DNA of 64,000 nt from DATAQC01 sp038232455 (GCA_038232455.1 JBBSHU010000003.1:1-64000); one strand, 5' to 3'. Positions 34,156 through 45,135 are shown, numbered from the stretch's first letter. Numbers and translations: made by a program. The notes: generated by a model not told the origin, from the letters alone.

Positions 34156-34575
34156 CCAGGGCGGGGCCTCATCTGATTTGGCTTGAGGCCGTCGAGGCGC
34201 TCCTGGCGACCTTCGTGGTCAGGAACGCAAAACGATGGGCACTTACTCGAAGACTCCGTAACCTGGCTCGGAGCCGCAGTAGTTCCAGCCGTCACGATGG
34301 CCGCAGTCGACCAGTTGTAGGTGCCATAGTCCGTCGAGATGAACGCCGGGCAATCGGCGTGCAGGAAGAAGACTCGGCGCTGGCCGCAACCGGCGTCAGG
34401 CGGTCCGTGAACGGGCGTTCGATCCGCTGCATGCCCGGGTCGGCCGAATTCGACACGCGTTGCCGTGTGCCAAGGGGGTCTGGGAGCTGTCGACGACGGG
34501 TCAGGTCGGATGACGGCCGAATATCTGGCGCCGCCGGGATAGTTCGGACTTCGCGCTCCGTTGAAACCCGTGAGA
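34156..34575. other. 420-bp gene-free stretch with a sixA relic
   Basis: No intact gene. The right part holds the sixA-derived relic (34463-34542). The left part has a minus-strand open segment reading CPAFISTDYGTYNWSTAAI, which looks protein-like but which I cannot assign and which has no credible start. Base composition is lower in GC than the neighbours. Confidence 0.6.
34463..34542 (+). pseudogene. Broken copy of the sixA 3' end
   Basis: About 80 bp align with the last 85 bp of sixA (32869-32953): GCCGTGTGCCAAGGGG, a 3-bp gap, GTCTGGG, then GTCGACGACGGGTCAGG. It ends in codons for AEYLAPPG and stop, against AKYLPPPG in the intact gene. Two small deletions and scattered substitutions separate them. 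No upstream phosphatase sequence remains. Confidence 0.7.
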
Positions 34576-34839
34576 TCAGGTGGGCTTCTCGGCGACCTCC
34601 TCGGCCAGGTCGGCCATTGTCTCCTGACCACTGAAGGTGTCCCGCCCCTCCTCGCGACCGGGCGGCGCGGCGTTGGCCGTCTCATAGGCCGCCCCCTCGG
34701 TATTGTCGGGCCCCTTGTCGAGCGTGACATTCGCCCCGCAGTGGGGGCAGGTCACCAGCCCGATTTCGATGTTGGCGGCGTGTTGGCCCATCTCGCTGGG
34801 GAGATCCTTGCCGCAGCTCGGGCACGTCTGTTCGGACAT
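34576..34839 (-). CDS. Small zinc-ribbon protein
   Basis: 87 aa. Two CxxC knuckles (TCPSCGKDLPSE and VTCPHCGANVTLDK) form one zinc ribbon in the first 45 residues; the rest is acidic, Ala-rich and probably disordered. GAGGTG before the ATG at 34839 sets the start over the one at 34845. It is divergent from coxD (60-bp gap). No specific function is apparent. Confidence 0.75.
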   Translation of the reverse strand: MSEQTCPSCGKDLPSEMGQHAANIEIGLVTCPHCGANVTLDKGPDNTEGAAYETANAAPPGREEGRDTFSGQETMADLAEEVAEKPT

Positions 34840-34899
34840 CTGCATCACCTCGATACAGGCGCTACCCACGCGGAGGCCGTCCCCAAACGGCCACCTACC

Positions 34900-35766
34900 A
34901 TGACGACCATGGATGCAATCCGTTCGCCGGACCAAGTCCAGGCCGCCCTTCGCGCCCAGGACTACCTGGCCGACCGGGGCCTGGCAACTGCGGTGTTCCT
35001 CGCCTTGTCCCTGGGTCGGCCCCTTCTCCTCGAGGGTGAGGCGGGCGTGGGAAAGACCGAGGTGGCCAAGGCGCTGGCCGCCATGCTCGACGTCGAGCTC
35101 ATCCGCCTCCAGTGCTACGAGGGCATCGACGCCAGCCAGGCCCTCTACGAATGGGACTACGCCCGCCAGCTTCTGGCCATCCGGGCTGCACCGGGCGAGG
35201 CCGCCGTTGCCGACCTGTTCAGTCCCGACTTCCTCGTCGAACGCCCGCTCCTCAAGGCCCTGCGTGCGGGAGACCGGGCGGTGTTGCTGATCGACGAGGT
35301 CGACAGGGCCGACGACGAGTTCGAGGCTTTCCTGCTCGAGGTGCTCTCCGACTTCCAGGTCACCGTTCCCGAGCTGGGCACGATCCAAGCCGAGCGCCCG
35401 CCCCTCGTGATCGTCACGTCCAACCGCACCCGAGACCTCCACGATGCCGTCAAGCGTCGCTGTCTGTACCACTGGATCGACTATCCGGACCTGCGACACG
35501 AAGTGGCGATCGTGACCGTTCGGGTTCCCGATGTACCCGCCGCCCTGGCCACCAAGGTCGCCGGTGCGGTGGCACGCCTGCGGAGCATGGACCTGGTCAA
35601 GCGGCCGGGCGTGGCCGAGACCATCGACTGGGTCAGGGCCCTCGCCGCACTGGGTGCCGGCGAGCTCGACGCGGACGCGGCGCGCGACACCCTCGGCGTC
35701 GTGGTGAAGGACCACGACGACCTGACCGTGGTGACCGAACGCGTGAGTGAGATTGTCGACGGTTGA
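34900..35766 (+). CDS. coxD: MoxR-family AAA+ ATPase CoxD
   Basis: 288 aa. Walker A GEAGVGKTEVAKALA, Walker B VLLIDEVDRADDEFEAFLLE, sensor VIVTSNRTRDLHDAVKRRCLYHWIDYPD. In Oligotropha-type systems CoxD is a membrane-linked chaperone needed to install the sulfide-copper part of the Mo/Cu active site. Its neighbours (VWA protein CoxE, then coxMSL) support the name over a generic MoxR. The ATG at 34900 gives MTTMDAIRSPDQVQ. It overlaps coxE by 20 bp. Confidence 0.9.
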   Translation: MTTMDAIRSPDQVQAALRAQDYLADRGLATAVFLALSLGRPLLLEGEAGVGKTEVAKALAAMLDVELIRLQCYEGIDASQALYEWDYARQLLAIRAAPGEAAVADLFSPDFLVERPLLKALRAGDRAVLLIDEVDRADDEFEAFLLEVLSDFQVTVPELGTIQAERPPLVIVTSNRTRDLHDAVKRRCLYHWIDYPDLRHEVAIVTVRVPDVPAALATKVAGAVARLRSMDLVKRPGVAETIDWVRALAALGAGELDADAARDTLGVVVKDHDDLTVVTERVSEIVDG

Positions 35767-36868
35767 GGAGTCGCTCGTCGGCTTCGGCCGGGCGCTGCGT
35801 GCCGACGGCGTCACCGTTGGCACCGGCCAGTTGGCCTCCTATTGCGAGGCCGTGGCCCGGCTCGACCTCTCCGATGGCGAGGATGTCTACTGGGCAGGCC
35901 GGTCCTGCCTGGTGTCCCGCCGGGAAGACATTGCAAAGTATGATGCCATCTTCAAACGATGGTTTATTGACAGTGGTCGGCAATCTGAAGTGCGGATCAG
36001 CGGGATGCTGCGCCGGTTCTCCGTCGCCCTTCCGGGCGATCCGCCCAACGGCCCGAGGGTGCCGCCCGAAGTGCGCGAGGACGGTCCTCGCGGTTCGGTG
36101 GCGTCGGCCGCTGAACTGCTCCGGCGAAAGCGTTTCGCCGACTGCACCCCCGCCGAGCTCGCCGCCCTCCGCTCCCTCATGGCCCGGGTGCAGTTGGTCA
36201 CCCCGTCCCGCCGCTCTCGCCGGACCGCTCCGTCGACGAGCGGTCGCTCCACCGACTTGCGCCGGAGCATCCGGCGATCGCTTCGTACCGAAGGCGAGAT
36301 CCTCCGCCTGTGCCGTCGCGACCGCCAGCTCTGCCACCGCCGCCTGGTCCTGCTGCTCGACGTCTCCGGGTCGATGTCGGACTACTCCCGTGCGCTCCTG
36401 CAGTTCGCCCACTCGGCCACCCGGGCTGGGCGAGTGCCGACCGAGGTTTTCTGCTTCGGCACTCGGTTGACCCGGGTGACCCACGAGTTGCGCCACCACC
36501 GTGCCGACCAAGCCCTGGACAAAGCGGCCGAGGCGGTCGTCGACTGGGAGGGCGGCACGCGCATCGGCGACTCGGTCGGCACGTTCCTCCGCATGTGGGG
36601 CCGCCGTGGCCTGGCGCGCGGGGCGGTCGTGGTCATCTGCTCTGATGGGCTCGACCGGAGTGACCCACAGCTGTTGGCCGCGGAGATGGCCAGGCTCAGT
36701 CGCCTCGCCCACCGGGTGGTGTGGGTCAACCCCTTAAAAGGAGACCCCCGCTACGAGCCCCTGGCAAGGGGGATGAGCGCCGCTCTGCCCTTCGTCGACG
36801 CGTTCCTGGCCGGCCACAACCTTTCCAGCCTGGAAGCCTTGGCGGAATTGTTACCGCAGTTGGTCTGA
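35747..36868 (+). CDS. coxE: VWA-domain maturation protein CoxE
   Basis: 373 aa. N-terminal helical region (GFGRALRADGVTVGTGQLAS, YWAGRSCLVSRREDIAKYDAIF). The C-terminal von Willebrand A domain has a complete MIDAS: LLLDVSGSMSDYSRALL, TRLTRVTHELR, GTRIGDSVGTFL, and VVVICSDGLDRSD. CoxE-type proteins work with the CoxD ATPase in copper insertion into CO dehydrogenase. GTG start overlapping coxD; a TTG at 35753 is an alternative. A strong promoter lies immediately downstream. Confidence 0.9.
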   Translation: MRLSTVEESLVGFGRALRADGVTVGTGQLASYCEAVARLDLSDGEDVYWAGRSCLVSRREDIAKYDAIFKRWFIDSGRQSEVRISGMLRRFSVALPGDPPNGPRVPPEVREDGPRGSVASAAELLRRKRFADCTPAELAALRSLMARVQLVTPSRRSRRTAPSTSGRSTDLRRSIRRSLRTEGEILRLCRRDRQLCHRRLVLLLDVSGSMSDYSRALLQFAHSATRAGRVPTEVFCFGTRLTRVTHELRHHRADQALDKAAEAVVDWEGGTRIGDSVGTFLRMWGRRGLARGAVVVICSDGLDRSDPQLLAAEMARLSRLAHRVVWVNPLKGDPRYEPLARGMSAALPFVDAFLAGHNLSSLEALAELLPQLV

Positions 36869-36883
36869 ATCCTTACCACTGCG

Positions 36884-36912
36884 TTGACCCCGCTGACGGG
36901 CATGCGTATATT
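36884..36912 (+). promoter_or_regulatory. Sigma70-like promoter for coxMSL
   Basis: TTGACC (36884-36889) and TATATT (36907-36912) separated by exactly 17 bp, in the 182-bp gap between coxE and coxM. Such a near-consensus housekeeping promoter is rare in this GC-rich window. Transcription would start about 130 bp ahead of coxM, leaving a long leader with no obvious structure. Confidence 0.65.
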
Positions 36913-37050
36913 CGGCTTGTCAGTCTGCCGGACGCGAAGGAGGCATTGGCGGGCCAGCACGACGGTGAATCCCGCAGGGTGGAACCACCGCTGTCGCTTC
37001 TGTCTCTTGCGCCCGGCCCACGCCGGCGCTGTCCCTTTTTCGGAGGTGAG

Positions 37051-37920
37051 ATGTTCCCGGCCAACTTCGACTACGTCGCTCCCACCACGGTCAACGAGGC
37101 GGTGAAGCTCCTCGCTGAGCATGGCGAGGACGCCAAGGTCCTCGCCGGTGGCCAGAGCTTGATCCCCCTCATGAAGCTGCGATTCGCCGCCCCTCTGTTG
37201 CTCATCGACATCAATCGCATTGAAGGTCTAGACGACATAACGCTCGACAAGGCCGGCACGCTGCGCATAGGCGCGCTGGTGCGCAACCGGGCCCTGGAGC
37301 GTTCCGACCTGCTGAAGAAGAAGTACCCGACGATGGCCGCCGCAGCGCCGCTCATTTCCGACCCGATCGTGCGAAACCAGGGCACCTTCGTCGGATCGCT
37401 CTGCCACGCCGACCCCCAGGGTGACTGGGGTTCGGTGATGCTCGCCCTCGGTGGCGAGATCGTGGCCCGCAGCACCAAGAGCACGCGCCGCATCCCCATC
37501 ACCAAGTTCTTCGACGGCCCGTTCACCAGCGTGCTGCGGCCCGACGAACTGGCGGTGGGGGCTACCGTGGTCGACCCCGGCCCGAGGTCGTTCGGCACCT
37601 ACCTGAAGCTGGAGCGCAAGGTCGGCGACTTCGCAACCGTCGGCGTGGCCGTGTTCGTGTCGACCGAGCGGGGCGTGGTGCGCCGGGCCGGCATCGGCCT
37701 CACCGGCGTGGGACCCGGCAACATCAAGGCCACCGAGGCCGAGCAGGCTCTGGTCGGCGCCCGCCTCAGTGCGAAGACGATTACCGAGGCCGCCCGACTG
37801 GCGGCCGCCGCCAGCGATCCCCAGACCGATGTTCGAGGAAGCGCAGACTATAAGCGCGACATAGTGCGGGTGTTCGTCGAGCGGGGCCTCACCCAATCCA
37901 CGTCAGTCAAGGCTGCGTAG
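37051..37920 (+). CDS. coxM: CO dehydrogenase medium subunit CoxM (FAD)
   Basis: 289 aa. FAD-binding blocks AGGQSLIPLMKLRFA (AGGxS) and TFVGSLCHADPQGDWGSVMLAL (the TxGG-like second loop, here VGSL), and a C-terminal CO_deh_flav_C domain. It passes electrons from the CoxS clusters to the quinone-side acceptor. GGAGGTGAG directly precedes the ATG. First gene of coxM-S-L, the order typical of form I enzymes. Confidence 0.95.
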   Translation: MFPANFDYVAPTTVNEAVKLLAEHGEDAKVLAGGQSLIPLMKLRFAAPLLLIDINRIEGLDDITLDKAGTLRIGALVRNRALERSDLLKKKYPTMAAAAPLISDPIVRNQGTFVGSLCHADPQGDWGSVMLALGGEIVARSTKSTRRIPITKFFDGPFTSVLRPDELAVGATVVDPGPRSFGTYLKLERKVGDFATVGVAVFVSTERGVVRRAGIGLTGVGPGNIKATEAEQALVGARLSAKTITEAARLAAAASDPQTDVRGSADYKRDIVRVFVERGLTQSTSVKAA

Positions 37921-37933
37921 GCGAGGAGAAGCG

Positions 37934-38431
37934 ATGACTCAGTTCAGCGTCACGGTCAACGGTCAGAAATGGGAGGACGACATCGAGGCCCGGTTGCTGC
38001 TCGTGCACTTCCTCCGGGACAATCTCGTTCTTCAGGGCACCCACGTCGGCTGCGACACCACGAGCTGCGGAGCCTGCACCGTCCTCGTCGACGGGCTGCC
38101 GGTCAAGTCCTGCACCATGTTTGCCGTCCAGACCGATGGGCGTGAGATCACCACCGTCGAAGGCCTGAAGCAGAACGGCGAGCTCGACCCCATCCAGGTC
38201 GGCTTCAAAGAGGAGCACGGCCTCCAGTGTGGGTTCTGCACCCCCGGGATGATGTTGGTGAGCAGGGCCCTCCTGGACGAGAACCCGGACCCGTCCGAGG
38301 AGGAGATCCGCTGGGCCCTGTCCGGCAATCTCTGCCGGTGCACGGGGTACCAGAACATAGTGAAGGCCGTGCAGCACGCGGCCGAGGCCATGAAACCCGA
38401 GCCCGAGCCCGCCCTGTCCCGCCGCAAGTAG
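37934..38431 (+). CDS. coxS: CO dehydrogenase small subunit CoxS (2Fe-2S)
   Basis: 165 aa. Plant-ferredoxin-like cluster HVGCDTTSCGACTVLVDGLPVKSC and helical-domain cluster GLQCGFCTPGMM with NLCRCTGYQNIV, giving the two [2Fe-2S] centres of the xanthine-oxidase family. Complete length. It is 13 bp after coxM and 13 bp before coxL. Confidence 0.96.
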   Translation: MTQFSVTVNGQKWEDDIEARLLLVHFLRDNLVLQGTHVGCDTTSCGACTVLVDGLPVKSCTMFAVQTDGREITTVEGLKQNGELDPIQVGFKEEHGLQCGFCTPGMMLVSRALLDENPDPSEEEIRWALSGNLCRCTGYQNIVKAVQHAAEAMKPEPEPALSRRK

Positions 38432-38444
38432 AGGAGACCCCTTC

Positions 38445-40814
<2,370 letters not shown>

Positions 40815-40823
40815 TCGTCGTTC

Positions 40824-41816
40824 GTGTCCGACCTCGAGGCCGATGAAGCCGGGCTTCGGCAACGACGGGAGGCCTTCGTGCGAGCGACGGTGGTCTGGAC
40901 CCACCGACCAGTGTCGGCCGCCCCCGGGGACAAGGCCATCGTCACGGCCGATGGTCGGCTGCGCGGGTGGGTGGGCGGATCGTGCGCCGAGCCGATCGTG
41001 GTGCGCGAGGCCCGGCGTGCCCTGGAGGCGGGCACACCTCGTCTGCTGCGCCTCGGGCCGGGCCAGGCGGTATGCGACGACGATGGCGTGGTGACGGCCC
41101 CGGTGAACTGCGCCAGCGAGGGATCGCTGCACGTCTTCCTGGAACCGGTCCTGCCGCCCCTCCATCTGGTCGTAGTCGGCCGCTCTCCGTTGACCCGCGC
41201 CCTGGTCGGCATGGCCGCCGTGCTCGGGTGGCGCACCGTCGTGGTCGAGCGTGACGACGACGACGCCGCCGACCTGTCGGAGCTCTCGGCCGCCGGTGGA
41301 TCCATCGTGACCGATCTCGACTTGGCCAAGGCTGAAGTCGATGCGTCGTCGTTCGTGGTGGTTGCCACCATGGGTCGCTACGACGAGGAAGCCCTGGAAG
41401 CGGCGCTGGCCACCGACGCCCGCCACATCGCACTGGTGGCCTCCAGCCGGCGCGCCGAGGTCGTGCTGGACGGTCTTCGGGCGTCGGGGGTCGCCGAGGA
41501 CTGCCTGGTTCGGGTGAAGAGCCCGGCCGGCCTGGCCCTCGGCGACCTGAGTCACGAGGAGACGGCGGTGGCCATCCTGGCCGAGATCGTGCAGGTGCGG
41601 AACGTCCTACCGGGTCCTGGGACGACCGGCTCCGTGCCCGAACGCACTCCCGCCGACGCTGTGGCAGAGGCGGTCGACCCGGTATGCGCCATGACGGTGA
41701 CGATCGGCGCCACCTCCGTCCGCCTCGACCTCGGCGGTAACACGTACTGGTTCTGCGGCCGCGGCTGCCGTCGACGATTCGAGAGCGACCCCGACCGCTG
41801 GCTCGCGTCGCCATGA
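40824..41816 (+). CDS. XdhC-family protein with C-terminal YHS domain
   Basis: 330 aa. XdhC_CoxI N-terminal block (VRATVVWTHRPVSAAPGDKAIV, LRGWVGGSCAEPIVVREAR), then a Rossmann-like XdhC_C domain (HLVVVGRSPLTRALVGMAAV, IALVASSRRAEVVLDGL). A linker containing TGSVPERTP follows. The last 48 residues are a YHS domain: VDPVCAMTV, NTYWFCGRGCRRRFESDPDRW. XdhC proteins protect or sulfurate Mo cofactor; YHS domains bind metals such as copper. Given the copper in form I CoxL, the fusion suggests metal delivery. GTG start, 9 bp after coxL. Confidence 0.88.
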   Translation: MSDLEADEAGLRQRREAFVRATVVWTHRPVSAAPGDKAIVTADGRLRGWVGGSCAEPIVVREARRALEAGTPRLLRLGPGQAVCDDDGVVTAPVNCASEGSLHVFLEPVLPPLHLVVVGRSPLTRALVGMAAVLGWRTVVVERDDDDAADLSELSAAGGSIVTDLDLAKAEVDASSFVVVATMGRYDEEALEAALATDARHIALVASSRRAEVVLDGLRASGVAEDCLVRVKSPAGLALGDLSHEETAVAILAEIVQVRNVLPGPGTTGSVPERTPADAVAEAVDPVCAMTVTIGATSVRLDLGGNTYWFCGRGCRRRFESDPDRWLASP

Positions 41817-42961
41817 GTGAGGTCGACGACGTCCTGGCTGCCCTCGCAGCACCTGGGGCCGAGGACATGGCGCTGGCCACGGTGGTCGGCGTGCAGGGCT
41901 CCACGTACCGACGCGAGGGGGCACGCCTCGTGATACCCGCGACCGAGGGCGCGACCACGGTGGGCAACATCTCCGGAGGGTGCCTGGAAGGCGACGTGAT
42001 CCTCGCGGCCCGGGCGGTTCTCGCGTCGGGGCGCCCGCAACTGCTTCACTTCGATCTCACCGCCGACGACGAGGCGGTCTGGGGGTGGGGCCTCGGCTGC
42101 AACGGAGCGATCGACGTGTTCGTCGAGCCTGCGGCGCGAGCGGCGCCGTTCGTCACCGCCATGGCCGCGGCCAGGGCCCAGCAGCGGCCCCTGGCTCTGG
42201 CCACCGCCATCACCGGCCGTGCCGTCGGCTCCCGAATGGTGATCCACGCCGACGGCCGGCGCGAGGGAACGTTCGGCGCCACCGACGACGAGGTGGCGGT
42301 CCTCGCTCGAGAGGCCCTTGCATCCAGGCGTTCGTCCACCACGACCATCGCCGATGGCGCACGCGTGTTCGTGGAGGTCGTCGTCCCGCCCACCAGGTTG
42401 GTGGTCTGTGGCGCCGGCCACGACGCCATACCCCTCGTAGAGTTCGGTGCCCGTCTCGGCTGGCGGGTCGAGGTGGTCGACAACCGTCCGGCGTTGCTGA
42501 CGGCCGACCGGTTTCCCCAGGCGGCCCGCTTCGTCCGATGCCCCCCTGTGCAGGCCGCCGGGGAGGTGGGCCCCGACGAACGCACCTGCGTGGTCTTGAT
42601 GAGCCACAACTTCCTACGGGACAAGGACTATCTCCAGTCGTTCCTCGGGATATCGCTCGCGTACCTGGGCATTCTCGGCCCCCGGGTACGCCTCGACCGT
42701 CTCGTCGCCGAGCTCCGGGCCGAGGGCGTCGATGTCGATCCAGCCGATCTCGATCGGGTCTACGCCCCGGCCGGGCTTGACATCGGCGCCGAGGGGCCCG
42801 AGGAGATCGCCTGGGCCATCGTCAGCGAGATCCTGTGTGCGGGCAATGGGGCCCCGGCCGGGTCGCTGCGGGACCGACCTGGGCCCATCCATGCCGTAGC
42901 CGGGCTTCGTGTCCAGGGCGTCACAAATACCAACCCGGAGGAGCCCGCCGTTGCGTATTGA
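41813..42961 (+). CDS. XdhC-family maturation protein (CoxF/CoxI-like)
   Basis: 382 aa. Both family domains are full: N-terminal VVGVQGSTYRREGARLVIPA and VGNISGGCLEGDVILAAR with conserved Cys, and C-terminal TRLVVCGAGHDAIPLVEFGARLGWRVEVVDNRP with CVVLMSHNFLRDKDYL. It probably handles sulfuration or storage of the Mo cofactor for CoxL. ATGA overlap with the XdhC-YHS gene; 11-bp overlap with coxG. Confidence 0.92.
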   Translation: MSEVDDVLAALAAPGAEDMALATVVGVQGSTYRREGARLVIPATEGATTVGNISGGCLEGDVILAARAVLASGRPQLLHFDLTADDEAVWGWGLGCNGAIDVFVEPAARAAPFVTAMAAARAQQRPLALATAITGRAVGSRMVIHADGRREGTFGATDDEVAVLAREALASRRSSTTTIADGARVFVEVVVPPTRLVVCGAGHDAIPLVEFGARLGWRVEVVDNRPALLTADRFPQAARFVRCPPVQAAGEVGPDERTCVVLMSHNFLRDKDYLQSFLGISLAYLGILGPRVRLDRLVAELRAEGVDVDPADLDRVYAPAGLDIGAEGPEEIAWAIVSEILCAGNGAPAGSLRDRPGPIHAVAGLRVQGVTNTNPEEPAVAY

Positions 42962-43409
42962 GAACCGTTTCACCGTGAAGCTCCCGGTCGACGAGACCTG
43001 GAAGGTGCTGTTCGACATCGAGGGCATCACTCCGTGCATGCCCGGTGCCGAGATCGACGAGATCACCGACGACGGGATCACCGGCTCGGTCAAAATCAAG
43101 CTCGGCGCCATCCGCGCCCACTTCAAGGGCACCGTGGCGTTCACCGAGATGAACGAGGAGGCGAACCGCATGGTCCTGCACGCGGTTGGCCGGGAGGCGA
43201 AGGGTCTGGGCAACGCCACCGCCGACGTCACCGTGGTGCTGGCGCCGACCGACTCGGGCACCGACGTGAGCATCGACGCCGAGGTCATGATCACGGGCAA
43301 GATCGTCCAGTACGGGCGAGGCGTCATCGTCGACGTCTCGGCCAAGCTGATCCGCCAATTCGTCGAGTGTCTCGAGGAAAGGCTGGCAGAAGAATGCAGG
43401 AGCGCCTGA
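42951..43409 (+). CDS. coxG: CO dehydrogenase accessory protein CoxG (SRPBCC fold)
   Basis: 152 aa. IENRFTVKLPVDETWKVLFD opens the CoxG/SRPBCC family, followed by PCMPGAEIDEI, SVKIKLGAIRAHFKGTVAF and a terminal amphipathic helix. CoxG recruits CO dehydrogenase to the membrane and helps quinone reduction in known systems. TTG start at 42951 with GGAGGAG upstream, inside the end of the XdhC gene; no other start keeps the conserved first strand. Confidence 0.9.
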   Translation: MRIENRFTVKLPVDETWKVLFDIEGITPCMPGAEIDEITDDGITGSVKIKLGAIRAHFKGTVAFTEMNEEANRMVLHAVGREAKGLGNATADVTVVLAPTDSGTDVSIDAEVMITGKIVQYGRGVIVDVSAKLIRQFVECLEERLAEECRSA

Positions 43410-44020
43410 TCGGCGATCCGTCGGTGGTCGTGGGCATCGTCCTCGGGGCCGGGGCCTCGAAGCGGCTCGGTCGGCCCAAGCAGACTCTGCCCTTCGGTGA
43501 TACGACCTTGTTGGGCTGGACCCTGCGCAATGTCGAGGCGTCGGCCGTCGATCGGGTGGTTCTCGTGATCGGTGGAGCAGCCGACGACGTGCTGGTTGGC
43601 CTGGCGCCGGCCCGGGCAGAGGTCGTCCGCAGCGACGCCTACGCCACGGGGTGCGCGTCGTCCCTTCTTGCCGGCCTAAAAGCCGCCGGGGCCTGTGACG
43701 CGGTGATGCTCCTCCTCGGTGACATGCCCGGCGTGGACGCAGCGACGATCGACGAGGTGCGTACCGACTGGATTCACCGCCGGTCGTGGGGGGCGGTGAC
43801 GAACTACCAGGGGGCTCTGGGCCACCCGTTCATATTCGGCGCCGAAGCCTTCGGAGCCCTGCGTGACCTTCACGGCGACAAGGCGGTCTGGAAGCTCCTC
43901 GAGGAACACCCCGACTTCGTGCGCACTATCCCCGTCGACCGGGTCCTGCCACTCGACGTGGACACGTGGGACGACTATGAAGCAATACTCAGAAACGTGC
44001 TAGACCGTCCGCTTCGGTGA
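43394..44020 (+). CDS. MobA-like molybdopterin nucleotidyltransferase
   Basis: 208 aa. Nucleotide-binding start VVGIVLGAGASKRLGRPKQTLPFGD (LxxGxSxRxGxxK), then MLLLGDMPGVDAATI with the metal-binding Asp, and GHPFIFGAEAFGALRDLHGD. This is the MocA/MobA-like branch expected to make the cytosine dinucleotide form of the cofactor that CoxL needs. ATG at 43394 overlaps coxG by 16 bp; the stop overlaps moaA (GTGA). Confidence 0.92.
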   Translation: MQERLIGDPSVVVGIVLGAGASKRLGRPKQTLPFGDTTLLGWTLRNVEASAVDRVVLVIGGAADDVLVGLAPARAEVVRSDAYATGCASSLLAGLKAAGACDAVMLLLGDMPGVDAATIDEVRTDWIHRRSWGAVTNYQGALGHPFIFGAEAFGALRDLHGDKAVWKLLEEHPDFVRTIPVDRVLPLDVDTWDDYEAILRNVLDRPLR

Positions 44021-45063
44021 CCGAGCATCCCGATGCTCAGGAAGCGGCCGCGAACATGACCGTATCGGACACATTGGGCCGGCCGGTCCGGGACCTCCGC
44101 ATCTCGGTCACCGACCGATGCAATTTCCGCTGCACGTACTGCATGCCCAAGGAGATCTTTCACCGCGACTACGAGTTCCTGGCCCGGGAAGCGCTGCTCA
44201 GCTTCGAGGAGATCGACCGGGTGGCCCGCTCGTTCGTGCGTCATGGCGTACGCAAGCTTCGCCTCACGGGTGGGGAGCCGCTCCTGCGCAAAGGAATTGA
44301 GGCGCTCATCGCCAAGCTGGTCGGGATTCCCGATCTCGACGACCTTACGCTGACTACCAACGGCGCATTGCTGGGCCGCAAAGCCCAGGATCTGGCCGCG
44401 GCCGGGCTTCGCCGGGTCACCGTGAGCCTCGACTCGATGGACGACGCCGTGTTCTCGGCCATGAACGAAGTGAGCTTCGGGGTGCGGGCGGTGCTCGAGG
44501 GGATCGCCGCTGCCGCCCAAGCCGGCCTCACCCCCATCAAGATCAACATGGTGGTGAAGCGGGGGGTCAACGAACGTTCGATCCTCGACATGGCCCGGCA
44601 TTTCAAAGGCTCCGGGCACACCCTGCGATTTATCGAGTACATGGACGTCGGCACGACCAATGGCTGGCGACTCGACGAGGTGATCCCGGCCCGGGCCATC
44701 GTCGAGGCGCTGGACCGAGAGTTCGGAATAGAACCGCTGGACTCTTCCTACCGGGGCGAAGTGGCCCAGCGGTGGCGTTATCGAGACGGCACGGGGGAGG
44801 TGGGCGTCATCGCCTCGGTCACCGAACCGTTCTGCGGTGACTGCACCCGGGCTCGCCTGTCGGCCGAAGGTGTCGTCTACACCTGCCTATTTGCTACGCA
44901 CGGGACCGACCTGCGCCAGGTAGTGCGGGCAGGTGCGAGCGCCGCGGTACTCGACGAAGCGGTGTCCGGGCTGTGGAGGAGCCGTGCCGACCGGTACTCC
45001 GAGACCAGGTCGTCACAGACCTGCGGCATCGACAAGGTCGAGATGAGCTACCTCGGTGGCTGA
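44017..45063 (+). CDS. moaA: GTP 3',8-cyclase MoaA
   Basis: 348-aa radical-SAM enzyme for the first step of molybdopterin synthesis. SAM cluster DRCNFRCTYCMPKE (CxxxCxxC), LTGGEPLLRKG, LTTNGALL. C-terminal second 4Fe-4S site FCGDCTRARLSAEGVVYTCLF and the essential C-terminal GG. GTG start. Last gene of the cox/Moco unit. The window's other Moco gene, moaE, lies about 5.5 kb on. Confidence 0.96.
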   Translation: MTEHPDAQEAAANMTVSDTLGRPVRDLRISVTDRCNFRCTYCMPKEIFHRDYEFLAREALLSFEEIDRVARSFVRHGVRKLRLTGGEPLLRKGIEALIAKLVGIPDLDDLTLTTNGALLGRKAQDLAAAGLRRVTVSLDSMDDAVFSAMNEVSFGVRAVLEGIAAAAQAGLTPIKINMVVKRGVNERSILDMARHFKGSGHTLRFIEYMDVGTTNGWRLDEVIPARAIVEALDREFGIEPLDSSYRGEVAQRWRYRDGTGEVGVIASVTEPFCGDCTRARLSAEGVVYTCLFATHGTDLRQVVRAGASAAVLDEAVSGLWRSRADRYSETRSSQTCGIDKVEMSYLGG

Positions 45064-45135
45064 CCAGCGGGGGACCGGTTCGACATGGCGCCACCGGGAT
45101 AGTTCCCACTCGGGCGGAGGTATCGTTCCCCCCGA

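Noticed and set aside
34017..34462. Minus-strand peptide text CPAFISTDYGTYNWSTAAI as a gene
   Set aside because: It looks protein-like but has no credible start, no domain I can name, and overlaps the esterase gene's 3' end; left as unexplained sequence.
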